A stretch of 49,167 nucleotides of DNA. It comes from Parabacteroides goldsteinii (lineage in GTDB: Bacteria; Bacteroidota; Bacteroidia; Bacteroidales; Tannerellaceae). The DNA is taken from positions 1-49,167 of the forward strand of contig NZ_JADNBB010000036.1 of assembly GCF_015550595.1 (NCBI RefSeq), given 5' to 3'. Of this stretch, positions 1-9,516 are shown in pieces. A program made the translations under genes and the position numbers. The notes under the pieces are model-generated. The model worked only from the letters and a program-made list of their open reading frames with translations. It made no database searches and had not been told where the DNA came from. Numbering within the stretch: position 1 is the stretch's first letter; every line of letters begins with the position of its first letter.

Positions 1-84
1 GGGTTTGTCTTATTTATGACTGATAGCTGATGGACAGACAGGGGCATTTTCCTATATTATTGACTCAGTTATTTCTAATCTTGA

Positions 85-1066
85 TGCATATTAATCCGCC
101 AACGGGTATATAGTAAAGTCTTGTATGTGGAAATGAACGACACTCATCGGATACTTTCCCAGAAAGGCTTCCATTTTATAGGCTGCTGTGTACCTTGTCG
201 TGTTTATGCCGCTCTGCAGAAAAAGACTTTGGTTCATGGTAGCGATAAGGAGAACAATCCGCTGAATGATCGTTATGTAAACCGTGGTCATAACAATCGT
301 TATCAGTATCTGCTGGTGGTTAATCCGAAATATGTTCCTGAAGAACCTTGTACAATACCTGGTCACCCGACTATTCATCCGGATACTACTTATGGTCGCT
401 TCCTGGTTAATTTGATCGACTCTGCTGTTTATACTAACAAGTATGGTGAAATTCATGCTAATAAATTCATTAACGATAAGGAAGCTGATGAAACTTACGT
501 TAAGTTAGGATTTGTTTGGGGATACCGTACAGGTGATAATTTTTACCTGACCGAAGGGCAGAACTTCAAGAAAGTAAAATCAGTTATCGACCTGAACAGC
601 CGTGACTTTAACATCGCCAAGTTTGCATTCCGTTACGTAAATGCTGCTTCTAACGATGAAAACGGAGTATTCAATATCCAGACTCGTTACGTAGATTACA
701 ACTCTGCAATCAAAGTAAAAGATCAGAAAGACCGTCGTGAAAACAACAATGGTTATCTGAAGACTATCAATGGTGTGGTGGTTGTTACTGAAGGTGTTGC
801 TCGTGGTGAAGAATTCAACCTGGCTGCAGAATCATCTGCCCCTGTTGCTAACGAAAGCATCGATGCATCTACAGTATCAGTAATAGCAAAAGAAGGTGCC
901 GTAATTATTTAGGGTGCTGAAGGCAAGGCAGTCTATCACTAACGTTCTTGGTCAGATAATTGCCAGTACAGTAATTTCTTCTGATAATGCAGAAATAGCT
1001 GCTCCAGCCGGTGTAGTTGTTGTAGCTGTTGAAGGTGAAGCAGCTGTTAAAGCAATCGTAAAATAA
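85..1066 (+). pseudogene. decayed DUF6383-type secreted protein gene (3' remnant)
   Basis: An open frame runs from about 85 to an in-frame TAG at 910-912. It encodes about 260 residues resembling the C-terminal part of the large secreted DUF6383 proteins of Parabacteroides (segments such as GFVWGYRTGDNFYLT and IDLNSRDFNIAKFAFRYVN). The conserved end of the family is still readable past the stop: GAEGKA in the same frame, then after a one-base shift near 931 the stretch ITNVLGQIIAST, continuing to AAVKAIVK and a TAA at 1064-1066. That tail resembles a type IX secretion sorting domain. So there is one nonsense codon and one frameshift, and no signal peptide or plausible start upstream (only TTG at 121; stop at 82-84). 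The family call is from memory of the motif pattern. An assembly or sequencing error could explain the lesions, but two independent ones plus a missing 5' end favour a real pseudogene. Confidence 0.7.
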
Positions 1067-1103
1067 GTAACTATTTATAATCAATAAATTTAAATTGACT
1101 GCG

Positions 1104-1133
1104 TGGTGGGCGGTTCGCGAACCGCCCCTACCA
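1104..1133. repeat. REP-like perfect palindrome / possible terminator
   Basis: GGGCGGTTCG at 1108-1117 is followed directly by its reverse complement at 1118-1127. The symmetry extends outward through TGGT (1104-1107) and ACCA (1130-1133), with two unpaired bases on one side. A T-run follows at 1135-1140. It is much more GC-rich than its surroundings and lies between two converging genes, so it may serve as terminator for either. The form resembles dispersed GC-rich extragenic palindromes seen in many bacterial genomes. Confidence 0.6.
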
Positions 1134-1150
1134 ATTTTTTGCTTGTAACT

Positions 1151-3544
1151 TTACTCTGCTTTTACCGCTTCTGCCGGATTTGTCTGTGCTGCTTCTTTCA
1201 CCTGGCGGAAGATAGATAACAATACAATTATACAAGTAATGAATAATACGGCTATAAAAGGTACTGTCGTCAGTCTGGTGTGATTGGCATAGGTTTCCAG
1301 CCATCGTTGCATCAGGATAAATCCCAATGGCAGGGCGAACAGGTTACTGATGATAACCAGTATCAGATATTCCCGGAAGAAGAGTTGCAGGATATGCAGG
1401 AAAGTGGCTCCATTTACTTTGCGGATGGCGATTTCTTTTTTCCGTTGCTGGGCAGAAAGAGTGACCAGTGAATAAATACCGAAAGTGGAAATCAGGATAC
1501 AGAGGATCGCAATGATACTGAATACGCAGAAGATCACTTTTTCCGGGCGATTGAATTTGTCGACCAGGTCGGTTAGTTTTATACACAGACTTTCTTTGCT
1601 GACTCCATGGACATTTAGTTTCCGGCTCACATTCACGATATGATCCAGTACTTCTTTCTTATGTTCCGGAAGATAGCGGACATAAAAATATTGCACAGGC
1701 ATATACTCTTTTACATCCTGATCCTTATATAGCCGGAAGAAGGTTTTCTGCACAGGGTATTGCATAGGGGCATAAATATAATCCTTGATAACGCCGGCTA
1801 CTTTCTGGTTCGAAATGCCTTTACTATTGTATATGGAACGTTCCAGCAAATCTTCATACCCCAAATCTTTAAAACCGGTTTCATTGACGATATAATCGTC
1901 CGGATTGCTTTCTCCAATCCAGCTTCCTTGCTTTAAAGTCATTTCAAAGAAGGAGAAGAATTCTTTACTGACGATCATTAAAGGATCCCTTCTTTTGTGA
2001 TCGGGTTCAGTAGGGTCGAACGATAAATGGGTGTTCATAGAGCCGTACCAATCCCCCTGTTCTGTGAATATCCCGGAATTGGTTGCCGTATAACAAACGT
2101 CCGTTACATACGGATGATTTTGAAGTTCCGGCATTAATACTCTCAGATCTTGCTCATACGCGTTTTCGTATCCCATATCTACCTGAATCACATTTTCATA
2201 ATTCAATCCCTTATCCTTTGTCAATATGAAATGTAACTGTTGGAAAAGGATGAGTGAAGTGATAAAAAATAACGAGCCGATAAATATCTGACCGACAATT
2301 AACCCCCGTTTAAAGATCACAGGGTTAGTATTCCGGTTGCACAATATATTCCGTATAGGAAGAATTGTGAGTAACCAGAATATAACGGTACTGGCGACTA
2401 AGGATATGATTACATTCGAAAATAACGCGGCTTTGTCGATCCGTCGTGATATCCCCTCGTAAATTCCATAGTGATTCCAGGCCGTATAACTTTCGTAGTA
2501 AGGGAAGATGGCTTCTATCAGGCAAAATGCCAGTAGATAAGCCATGAGCATAGGGAGGAATAATTCGATCCAGCCTTTCAACAACATATCTTTAGGGGAT
2601 GCCCCGATGCACAGATAGGTCCTGTTTTTGGTTTGTTTGCGTTGTTGTTGTCCGATAAACAAGACCAACAGATTCATCAATGCACTCAGGAAGGCCATAA
2701 AACCGGCTAATGCCAGAATATGGATATTTCGTATTCTGTTTTCCAGTTCGGGATGGCAATATAAATGGACTTCCGGGAGTGTCCGCAAATTGATTTTCCA
2801 CCGGTCGATATGCTCTATGCCCCAAGGGTCATCTGCATGGCTTTTATAGGCCGCAAGCTTTTCTTTTACTATATCCGTATTTGTTCCTTTCATCAGCCGG
2901 ATATATGTTTTATTCCGTCTGACGTTTGGGATTGGCTTTACTTTGTTGATTAATAGGAACTGGAATATTAAATCCGAATTGTCCGGATAGTTTTTTATGA
3001 CTCCGGTGACAATGGGGCGGGTTTGACCATTCAGTTCGAATGTCCTGCCGACGCAGTCCGTTGTCCCGAAAAACTTTTTTGCTGTATTTTCGGTGAGGAT
3101 AACGGATTCCCCGTTCGGATAGGTACCTTTATAAGTTCCGGTAATGAAATCTGCCTGAAAGAAATCAAAAAAGGAATGATCACATATCAGACCGTATAAC
3201 ATCTGGCTACTGTGGTTGCTTTTTATCGTATAAAAGCAATCAGTAAAGGTGCAGACTTTTTCAATTTCGGGTAACAACTTCTTTATCTCTGCCAGGTCGT
3301 TCACATGCAACTGGTCGAGATCAGCATCGGCACCAGTCGCTTTTTTAACCAATCCGGTTGTTGTAAGGCAATAAACGCGGTCGTTGTTGGGATGGAAGTT
3401 GTCGAAATGCGTTTCCCACCACAACCAGTATCCACCTAAGACAAAGGCTGTAAAACCGATAGCCAGACCAATGATGCTGATAATGGCTTGCGTTTTATAT
3501 TTAAATTGTTCCCGGATGGATACCTTAAGATAGTGTTGTATCAT
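1151..3544 (-). CDS. MacB/FtsX-type ABC transporter permease (fourth of the locus)
   Basis: A 797-residue membrane protein with the duplicated MacB layout: TM helix at about 18-42, a large periplasmic MacB_PCD-like domain, an FtsX core of three helices near 275-400, a fifth helix near 410-430, a second periplasmic domain and a final FtsX core at about 690-790. The coupling segment before the last core is clear (QQRKKEIAIRKVNGAT). The matching segment of the first core (QQQRKQTKNRTYLCIGAS) is degenerate. MacB-type permeases transmit ATP-driven movement to the periplasm rather than moving substrate through the membrane, and usually work with a HlyD adaptor and a TolC channel, both encoded upstream. 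It is the last gene of the unit 6956-1151, 16 bp after the lipoprotein gene. It is most similar by eye to the permease at 4638-6956. No ATPase is encoded beside it. Confidence 0.9.
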   Translation of the reverse strand: MIQHYLKVSIREQFKYKTQAIISIIGLAIGFTAFVLGGYWLWWETHFDNFHPNNDRVYCLTTTGLVKKATGADADLDQLHVNDLAEIKKLLPEIEKVCTFTDCFYTIKSNHSSQMLYGLICDHSFFDFFQADFITGTYKGTYPNGESVILTENTAKKFFGTTDCVGRTFELNGQTRPIVTGVIKNYPDNSDLIFQFLLINKVKPIPNVRRNKTYIRLMKGTNTDIVKEKLAAYKSHADDPWGIEHIDRWKINLRTLPEVHLYCHPELENRIRNIHILALAGFMAFLSALMNLLVLFIGQQQRKQTKNRTYLCIGASPKDMLLKGWIELFLPMLMAYLLAFCLIEAIFPYYESYTAWNHYGIYEGISRRIDKAALFSNVIISLVASTVIFWLLTILPIRNILCNRNTNPVIFKRGLIVGQIFIGSLFFITSLILFQQLHFILTKDKGLNYENVIQVDMGYENAYEQDLRVLMPELQNHPYVTDVCYTATNSGIFTEQGDWYGSMNTHLSFDPTEPDHKRRDPLMIVSKEFFSFFEMTLKQGSWIGESNPDDYIVNETGFKDLGYEDLLERSIYNSKGISNQKVAGVIKDYIYAPMQYPVQKTFFRLYKDQDVKEYMPVQYFYVRYLPEHKKEVLDHIVNVSRKLNVHGVSKESLCIKLTDLVDKFNRPEKVIFCVFSIIAILCILISTFGIYSLVTLSAQQRKKEIAIRKVNGATFLHILQLFFREYLILVIISNLFALPLGFILMQRWLETYANHTRLTTVPFIAVLFITCIIVLLSIFRQVKEAAQTNPAEAVKAE

Positions 3545-3560
3545 GAATTATGTTCGTTTA

Positions 3561-4619
3561 TCAGATTTTTCCTTTCAGATCATATTTTACTACGTCGCGT
3601 CCTCCTTGTTCGTTCGGCGACAAAGCTAATAAGTATTTACCTGATTTCTCCGTGGCGATCTTACGTAAATTGCGATCGGCTTGTAAGGTGGCTTTATGTT
3701 TTCCGTTCCAGTCGAATACATAAATGACCGAATTGCCGATGAAGTTTGTCGAACCGTCGAACAGACAGAATACATATTGGTTTGAGCTGCAAATATCTAT
3801 AAAACATTTTTTGCTCTGTTCGGCGTCCAGGTGCTTATTGGTAATGTCGGGAACCGGGATAGTGTAGTAATCGGCAAAAGAAACAGAACCTGTCATCTCG
3901 CAATTAAGATCGTAGAAATTTACGCAATCGATAAATCGAAGAGCAGCTACGATCACTCCCTTTTCTTCATTAACAACCAGGTCGCTGGCGTAAGCTTCCC
4001 TACGTACATTATCGGGCATGGGGACGGTGATTTTAGGATAGGCTGGAACTGCATATTGTCCGGAAGTACCATTGGAAGAATAAAATACTTGCGGTTTTCC
4101 CGGACTGAACGATACGGCATACAGGTCGCTTGCTGTAAGACAACAATTTGTGAATCCGCCTCCCGGGTTATATTTCGAAAGTGAATTTGTTTCACAGGAT
4201 ATGAAAGGGGAGGATTGTGTCTGATTTAAGTCGACCCGCTTCAATAGATGTGAGTCGTTCTCCCAGATCGTGATTGTATTTCTTTTATTCTTGTTGACAT
4301 AATCGTATTTAGTAAAAGAAGGGTAGGAGATAAGGAACGTGTCTTTTTCCCTCATCTCTATCTGGTAAAGGGAGAAATCGTTTTTGTCTCTGACCTGCAG
4401 GAGCGTATCACTGTAATAGTCCATAAAGGCATAGTAATCGTCCGTAATGCTGATGTCGTAATAAGTATGTACATTTTCTCCGGCAAAGACTACCTGGCCT
4501 GATAATGTGTTTGTGATGTCTGTATCGACCTTATACGTTTTTACGGCCCCTTTGTTTTTCGATTCGGAACAGGAGAAAAATACGGATAGACAAGTGAGAA
4601 AGCATACTAATTGTTTCAT
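3561..4619 (-). CDS. TolB-like beta-propeller lipoprotein (BF3164-like)
   Basis: A 352-residue protein with a lipoprotein signal: a hydrophobic run ending in the lipobox VFFSC, with Cys at about residue 17, so it should be exported and lipid-anchored. The rest lacks membrane segments and has spaced strand-rich repeats (for example YAFMDYYSDTLLQVRD and YVFCLFDGSTN) like the six-bladed TolB-like propeller lipoproteins of Bacteroidetes, often called BF3164 family. Its role is unknown. Its place between two permease genes (18 and 16 bp gaps) suggests it is made with the exporter and may be an accessory or cargo-sensing subunit; that part is inference. Confidence 0.75.
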   Translation of the reverse strand: MKQLVCFLTCLSVFFSCSESKNKGAVKTYKVDTDITNTLSGQVVFAGENVHTYYDISITDDYYAFMDYYSDTLLQVRDKNDFSLYQIEMREKDTFLISYPSFTKYDYVNKNKRNTITIWENDSHLLKRVDLNQTQSSPFISCETNSLSKYNPGGGFTNCCLTASDLYAVSFSPGKPQVFYSSNGTSGQYAVPAYPKITVPMPDNVRREAYASDLVVNEEKGVIVAALRFIDCVNFYDLNCEMTGSVSFADYYTIPVPDITNKHLDAEQSKKCFIDICSSNQYVFCLFDGSTNFIGNSVIYVFDWNGKHKATLQADRNLRKIATEKSGKYLLALSPNEQGGRDVVKYDLKGKI

Positions 4620-4637
4620 ATCTATGTTGTTTTAAAT

Positions 4638-6956
4638 TTATTCAGATTTAATTGTTTCTGCCGGATTCTGGTTGGAAGCCCTCCATATCCGCCAGCTTGT
4701 GCAGAGTGTGATAAGAAGTATCAGTGAGAGCAATATGGCCGGATATATCCACCAGTCGATACTTGTTTGAAGCACGTAATTCTGTACCCAGGGTTTCATA
4801 ATGAGGTAACCGACCGGGAAAGCGACAGCGGAGGCGATGAACAATAGCAACATATATTTCAGGAAGAAATTGCGCATGATATGACGTGTCGTTGCACCAT
4901 TCACCTTACGGATGGCTATTTCTTTCCGGCGTTGTTCACAGTCGAGGGTGACAAGTGAAAAGACACCGAACAGGGAGATCAGGATACATACCAATGTAAC
5001 AAAATCGAGCATCAATAACAAGGCATTCTCTGATTTCAGGAATTTGGCATATTCCTCTTCCATATTCCCTACATGGAAGTATTGATTGTCCGGATTCAGC
5101 TTCTTCACCAGTTGCTCTATCCGCTGTTTGCATTGAGGCCAGGTTCCTTCCTGGTATTTGAAAAGAGCACCTTCACCGTTGCCGGAATTGAATTCTTTGG
5201 GGAATACCAACATGATCGGTTTGGTAGGGACGGTAGGCGGGGCAATATAGAAATCTTTGACTACCCCGGTAATAACGTATTGCGATTCTCCTTTCAAGAT
5301 TGTTTTCCCGACGGGATGATTCATATTCAATGCCTTTATCCCGGTCTGGTTTACCAGAATCTGATTGCCGGCAGCATTGGAGGGCATGGTGCCTTCGACC
5401 AATTTCATTTCGTAGAACCGGAAGTATTCCTGATTACAATCGATCAACTCGAAATTTACGACTGAGGTGGAATCTTGCCGTCCCTCCCATTCATTTACGC
5501 TTCGGAAAGAGCGGGCATAGCGGGGATAGATAGCAGACAGTTTATCCGGGAACACCTCCGTAACAAACGGTATTTTACCTATCTCCTCTTTCAGTCCGCC
5601 AGCGGGTGGATAGACATTGACATTTGCCCGGTTAGTCCGTTCGAGACCGTAGTCAGCTTGGTTCAGGTGATAGATCTGTTTCATCAGTATGACAGAACAA
5701 AAGATGAAACAGATACTGATTATGAACTGCGCAACCATACTGATCTTCTGGAATACGTTTTTGTTTCTACCTCCGGCAGAACCTTTCAGTATACCGTTTA
5801 AAGTTTGACGCCTAAAATAATAGATCGGATATAAAGACAATAGGAAGGATAGAATAACAATGATCCCGGAATACTTCACCGCCGAAAGATAAATCGCAGT
5901 GTTTTCAAGTTTTATCTCAGAAAGTTCTTTAAATGTAGGCAATGCAAGCTCAATCAGTATCAGACCTGTAAACAGGGCTAATACCAGCGTTAGCATATAT
6001 TCGACGGCAAACAATACGAGCTGGTTGCTATCCGATGAGCCGCATACTTTGCGGAGGGCAATTTCCCGGTTGCGCATACGTATCCGGGTAACGAAGAGCG
6101 TCAGATAGTTGAATAAGGCACAGAGGATAACTAAGCCACCGGCCGAAGCGAATAACAAGATATGTTCGTATTTCACCGTAACTTCCCGGTTGGGGCGATC
6201 GTAACGCATTGCCGTGATCGGCGTAAGTTCTATCTTACTGATTGAAAAAGAAGGATCCTTATCTGCTTTAAACTCTTCCAGTTTTTTTTCGAAAGACTTA
6301 ATATCGACACCTTTCTGCAGCTTAATGAAAGTCTGCCAGGAGGAGACATTCCACTCTTCATCGTGCCCGTTCGAAGTGAGGATTTCAAAAGGCATATTGC
6401 TATGTATGTCCCAGGGCTTTACGATGGCACATACCTTCCTGTTCCCGTAGATGTCGATCTCTTTACCGATCGGATCTTCTGTCCCGAACAGTTTGCGAGC
6501 TAGCTGGTCGGTAATGGCTATCTCTTGATTATCAGGAAGCATGAAGTTACGGTTCCCGTTGATCACATCAAAGCGGAATATTTTCATTGTAGCCGAATCG
6601 ACTCCTATTTGATATGAACTATATTTAGCTCCTTTATATTTAAACTGGCAGTTCCAGGCCTGCATATTGCAGGCAGCTTCTACTTCCGGGAATGTCTCTT
6701 TCATAAAAGCAGCCAGCGGATAAGGCGTGATCTGGGATAGGCCGTCGTTATACATATCAGATGTTATTCGTACCATATAGATACGGTCGGCACCGTCATG
6801 AAAAGTATCGTAAGTCTGTTCGTAGCGTATCCATAAAGTAGCCAGTGCAAAACAGGTAAACCCTACCGCCAGGCCAACAATACTAATGATGGATTGCGAT
6901 TTATATTTAAGCAGGTTACGAACCGCCAGTTTAAAATAGTGTTGTAGCATATTCAT
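4638..6956 (-). CDS. MacB/FtsX-type ABC transporter permease (third of the locus)
   Basis: A 772-residue double-FtsX permease. The N-terminal helix (SIVGLAVGFTCFALATLW, about 26-43) precedes a periplasmic domain. Coupling motifs stand before both FtsX cores: MRNREIALRKVCGSS in the first and QRRKEIAIRKVNGAT in the second. It heads the second transcription unit: a 167-bp gap separates it from the permease upstream, and that gap holds a sigma-54 promoter and enhancer. The start at 6956 (MNMLQHYF) leaves a leader of about 28 bases from the predicted transcription start near 6984; an ATG two codons later is an alternative. Both coupling helices look intact, so it should need an ATPase partner, which must be encoded elsewhere. 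Confidence 0.9.
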   Translation of the reverse strand: MNMLQHYFKLAVRNLLKYKSQSIISIVGLAVGFTCFALATLWIRYEQTYDTFHDGADRIYMVRITSDMYNDGLSQITPYPLAAFMKETFPEVEAACNMQAWNCQFKYKGAKYSSYQIGVDSATMKIFRFDVINGNRNFMLPDNQEIAITDQLARKLFGTEDPIGKEIDIYGNRKVCAIVKPWDIHSNMPFEILTSNGHDEEWNVSSWQTFIKLQKGVDIKSFEKKLEEFKADKDPSFSISKIELTPITAMRYDRPNREVTVKYEHILLFASAGGLVILCALFNYLTLFVTRIRMRNREIALRKVCGSSDSNQLVLFAVEYMLTLVLALFTGLILIELALPTFKELSEIKLENTAIYLSAVKYSGIIVILSFLLSLYPIYYFRRQTLNGILKGSAGGRNKNVFQKISMVAQFIISICFIFCSVILMKQIYHLNQADYGLERTNRANVNVYPPAGGLKEEIGKIPFVTEVFPDKLSAIYPRYARSFRSVNEWEGRQDSTSVVNFELIDCNQEYFRFYEMKLVEGTMPSNAAGNQILVNQTGIKALNMNHPVGKTILKGESQYVITGVVKDFYIAPPTVPTKPIMLVFPKEFNSGNGEGALFKYQEGTWPQCKQRIEQLVKKLNPDNQYFHVGNMEEEYAKFLKSENALLLMLDFVTLVCILISLFGVFSLVTLDCEQRRKEIAIRKVNGATTRHIMRNFFLKYMLLLFIASAVAFPVGYLIMKPWVQNYVLQTSIDWWIYPAILLSLILLITLCTSWRIWRASNQNPAETIKSE

Positions 6957-6995
6957 TGTTGTGCGAATATTTATTGCAAGTTTACTAAATAAAAA

Positions 6996-7010
6996 GCAAA
7001 ATACATGCCA
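6996..7010 (-). promoter_or_regulatory. sigma-54 promoter of the second permease unit
   Basis: The minus strand reads TGGCATG, four bases, then TTGC. This matches the sigma-54 -24/-12 consensus (TGGCAC-N5-TTGC) with the GG and GC pairs at the required spacing. The predicted start is near 6984, 28 bases before the ATG of the 772-residue permease. The 36-bp element at 7066-7101 starts 56 bp upstream. Confidence 0.8.
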
Positions 7011-7065
7011 AAGGGGTAAGTGCTTGAAAACATTGTTGTTATGTATATTTATTATACTTGTTCAT

Positions 7066-7101
7066 CGTGTGTATTCGCACGTAATACGTTCATTATCGCA
7101 C
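7066..7101. promoter_or_regulatory. 36-bp enhancer-like element, copy B
   Basis: Four half-sites in alternating orientation, CGTGTG, CGCACG, CGTTCA and CGCAC, are separated by 4, 5 and 4 bases. The central pair (CGCACG-N5-CGTTCA) has the 6-5-6 dyad form of NtrC-family enhancers. The same layout occurs at 14752-14787 and 15391-15426. It is the probable binding site of the sigma-54 regulator encoded at 15511-16875. Confidence 0.65.
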
Positions 7102-7123
7102 TGTTTTACAGGGGCAATCGTTT

Positions 7124-9493
7124 TTATTCCGTTTTGACGGCTATTGCCGGATTGGTTCCGGCAGCTTTACGTATCTGCCAGATCAGAGTGAATAGGGATA
7201 TGCCGCCGGTAAGCAGAAATGCTACGGCAAAGAGCCACCATGATAACGGCGCTTTGTTTGCGAAGTGTTCCATATACCGGGTGATAACCAGCCAGGAAAC
7301 CGGAGTGGCTATTATAAATGAAAGTCCCAGGAGCCTGTAATATTTTCTTAATAGCAATTTTATGATAATTCCCGTCGTTGCCCCGTTTATTTTGCGGATT
7401 GCTATTTCTTTGTACCGTTGCTGAATGTCGAATAATGACAAGCTGAATAACCCCATTGAAGAGATCAGGATGGAGATCACTGCAAAGACGGAGTAGATAC
7501 GGGTAACTAACCGGTCTTTTTCATACATGGCACTGATCTCGTCTTCTACAAATGTATATTCGAATTCTCCCCCGACAGTTCTGGCATGAAGCTCTTTCAG
7601 AAACCTGATTGCTTCCCGGCGTTGTCCGGGAACAATAGAAGCCATTAGTTTACCGGGCCAGAAAAGCTCGTCTTTTACGTCTTTTGAAGTCATGATGATC
7701 GGCTGGTTCTGTTGTGAGAGATGTACCACCTGGAATTCTGGAGTGAACCCTTTGACCAGGTAGGATTTGAGTCCGTTGTATGACTCCATTTCCAACTCGG
7801 TAGGCATCTGTCCTCCTTTACTGAACAATCTTTTTGCTGTTTCATTCATCAGTATCTCATTCTCATTTTTCGGTAGTATATCTTTTGATACCGGAATTTC
7901 ATATATGTCGAAGAAACTATTATAAATTTTCACATGAAGTACTTCCTGCCATTCTCCCCCGGGGATACGCATTTTCTGTTTATTGAATTGATCGTTCGGT
8001 ATTTCGTATGGACTCAGCCCGTAACTGTACGATTGAAACAGGGGAGATGCTTTGATCGCTTCCTGCACATTGAATGAGATTGCATCAGATCGTTGTTGGT
8101 CTTCCGGTCCGTAGCTCATTTGGGAAGAAGGACGTATGAACCATACTTTTATAATATCCCTGGTACGATATCCCAGGTCGGCATTCAGCATGAAGTGTAG
8201 TTGTTTCATAAAAAACAGCGAAGAAATAATCAGACAGAAGGTGATACCATACTGGATAACTAAAAAGAGGGAACGGGTGCTCATTTTATTTTTCTCCGGG
8301 ACAACCCCCTGAAGCGAATGGATCGTCATCCGGAAATTGTAGTTGAAAAAGGGATATAGTGTGATAATTAATGGCAGCCCTAAGAGAATGCCGATGGACA
8401 ATAGCATATTGAAAGACGAACCGACGATGGTGGAGATACCGAGCAGATTTATTTGTAACGGATCAGTGACTTCGATGATCATCCAGCCGAGAAACAGGGC
8501 GATGGCTGTTAATACCAGATTTTCTGTATACAACTGGATAAACAGCTGGGCCGGCCTGGCCCCGAATACTTTTTTCATTCCTAATTCCCGGCTACGCTTA
8601 ATGATAACGACAGAACTGATATGGACAAAGTTGAACAGGCCGATCAATAAGAGAAGGATGGCAACAAAAGAAAGAACTTTCAGACTATCCGGATTCCCTT
8701 GCCGGAAGGTGTCCTGGCCTTTATCCGTTGTTTTATCCATATAGAGTTTGTCGAGCGGGATCACTTGGAATAGGTAATTTTTATCACCGGCTGCGTAAAG
8801 GTTTGCTTTTAGCTTGTCGTTGATTTGAGTGATATCGACACCCGGAGAAGCCAGTGCTATACTGTAATAATTGACAGGTGGCCAGCGCCATTGCAATTCT
8901 TTCGATATCAACAGGTCGAAGTGTAATGAACTTTGTGTATCCGCATTTCCGGTGATACCACTGATGGTCAGTATATTCCCATTGTATTCAATAATCTTAC
9001 CAATTGGGTTTTCTTTGCCGAACAGTTTCTGTGCGAACTGTGCGGTAATAACGGCCTCTTTTGGATTGGCCAGCAAACGGTTGTGGTTTCCTTCCAGTAC
9101 CGGGAAATCCAATAACTGTAAGAAAAACGTATCCGTAGCCAATATGTGTGCATTGAACTTTCGCTCCTCCGTTTTGATCTCCACATTGTTGAGGGAGACG
9201 AAGGAAGTTCTTTTTTCTATCTCCGGAATATCCAACGGGTTGATATACTCTTTCTTCAAAAGGACATTGTCGGTCGTGAACAGGACGGGAGCCTGATCTC
9301 CGTTTTCCCAATGGCGCACACTGAGATACAGCTGCTCATGATTTTTGTTGAAATGATCGGTTGTCGCTTCGCTGTATACGTACCGGCTGATAATGATCAC
9401 GCAGGCCAGGCTTAAAGCTAACCCCAGTATATTGATAGCGGTGTATAACCGGAAACGCATCAGTGAACGTATGGCAAATAAAAGTATTTTCAT
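7124..9493 (-). CDS. MacB/FtsX-type ABC transporter permease (second of the locus)
   Basis: A 789-residue double-FtsX permease with an N-terminal helix at about 15-40, two periplasmic domains and coupling motifs KRSRELGMKKVFGAR (first core) and QQRYKEIAIRKINGAT (second core). It is closely related to the preceding gene product: the C-terminal 110 residues align without gaps by eye, both containing RKYxxLLGL, FANK and WW(I/L)FAVA. The pair is probably a tandem duplication. It is the last gene of the unit that starts with the TolC homologue and follows the 801-residue permease by 23 bp. After it, the transcript runs into the enhancer and promoter of the next unit; no hairpin terminator is visible in between. 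Confidence 0.9.
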   Translation of the reverse strand: MKILLFAIRSLMRFRLYTAINILGLALSLACVIIISRYVYSEATTDHFNKNHEQLYLSVRHWENGDQAPVLFTTDNVLLKKEYINPLDIPEIEKRTSFVSLNNVEIKTEERKFNAHILATDTFFLQLLDFPVLEGNHNRLLANPKEAVITAQFAQKLFGKENPIGKIIEYNGNILTISGITGNADTQSSLHFDLLISKELQWRWPPVNYYSIALASPGVDITQINDKLKANLYAAGDKNYLFQVIPLDKLYMDKTTDKGQDTFRQGNPDSLKVLSFVAILLLLIGLFNFVHISSVVIIKRSRELGMKKVFGARPAQLFIQLYTENLVLTAIALFLGWMIIEVTDPLQINLLGISTIVGSSFNMLLSIGILLGLPLIITLYPFFNYNFRMTIHSLQGVVPEKNKMSTRSLFLVIQYGITFCLIISSLFFMKQLHFMLNADLGYRTRDIIKVWFIRPSSQMSYGPEDQQRSDAISFNVQEAIKASPLFQSYSYGLSPYEIPNDQFNKQKMRIPGGEWQEVLHVKIYNSFFDIYEIPVSKDILPKNENEILMNETAKRLFSKGGQMPTELEMESYNGLKSYLVKGFTPEFQVVHLSQQNQPIIMTSKDVKDELFWPGKLMASIVPGQRREAIRFLKELHARTVGGEFEYTFVEDEISAMYEKDRLVTRIYSVFAVISILISSMGLFSLSLFDIQQRYKEIAIRKINGATTGIIIKLLLRKYYRLLGLSFIIATPVSWLVITRYMEHFANKAPLSWWLFAVAFLLTGGISLFTLIWQIRKAAGTNPAIAVKTE

Positions 9494-9516
9494 GTATAGA
9501 GCTTGTTACGGTGTTA

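Noticed and set aside
9494-9516. Separate promoter for the 789-residue permease
   Set aside because: Only 23 bp separate it from the previous gene and no promoter motif is visible.
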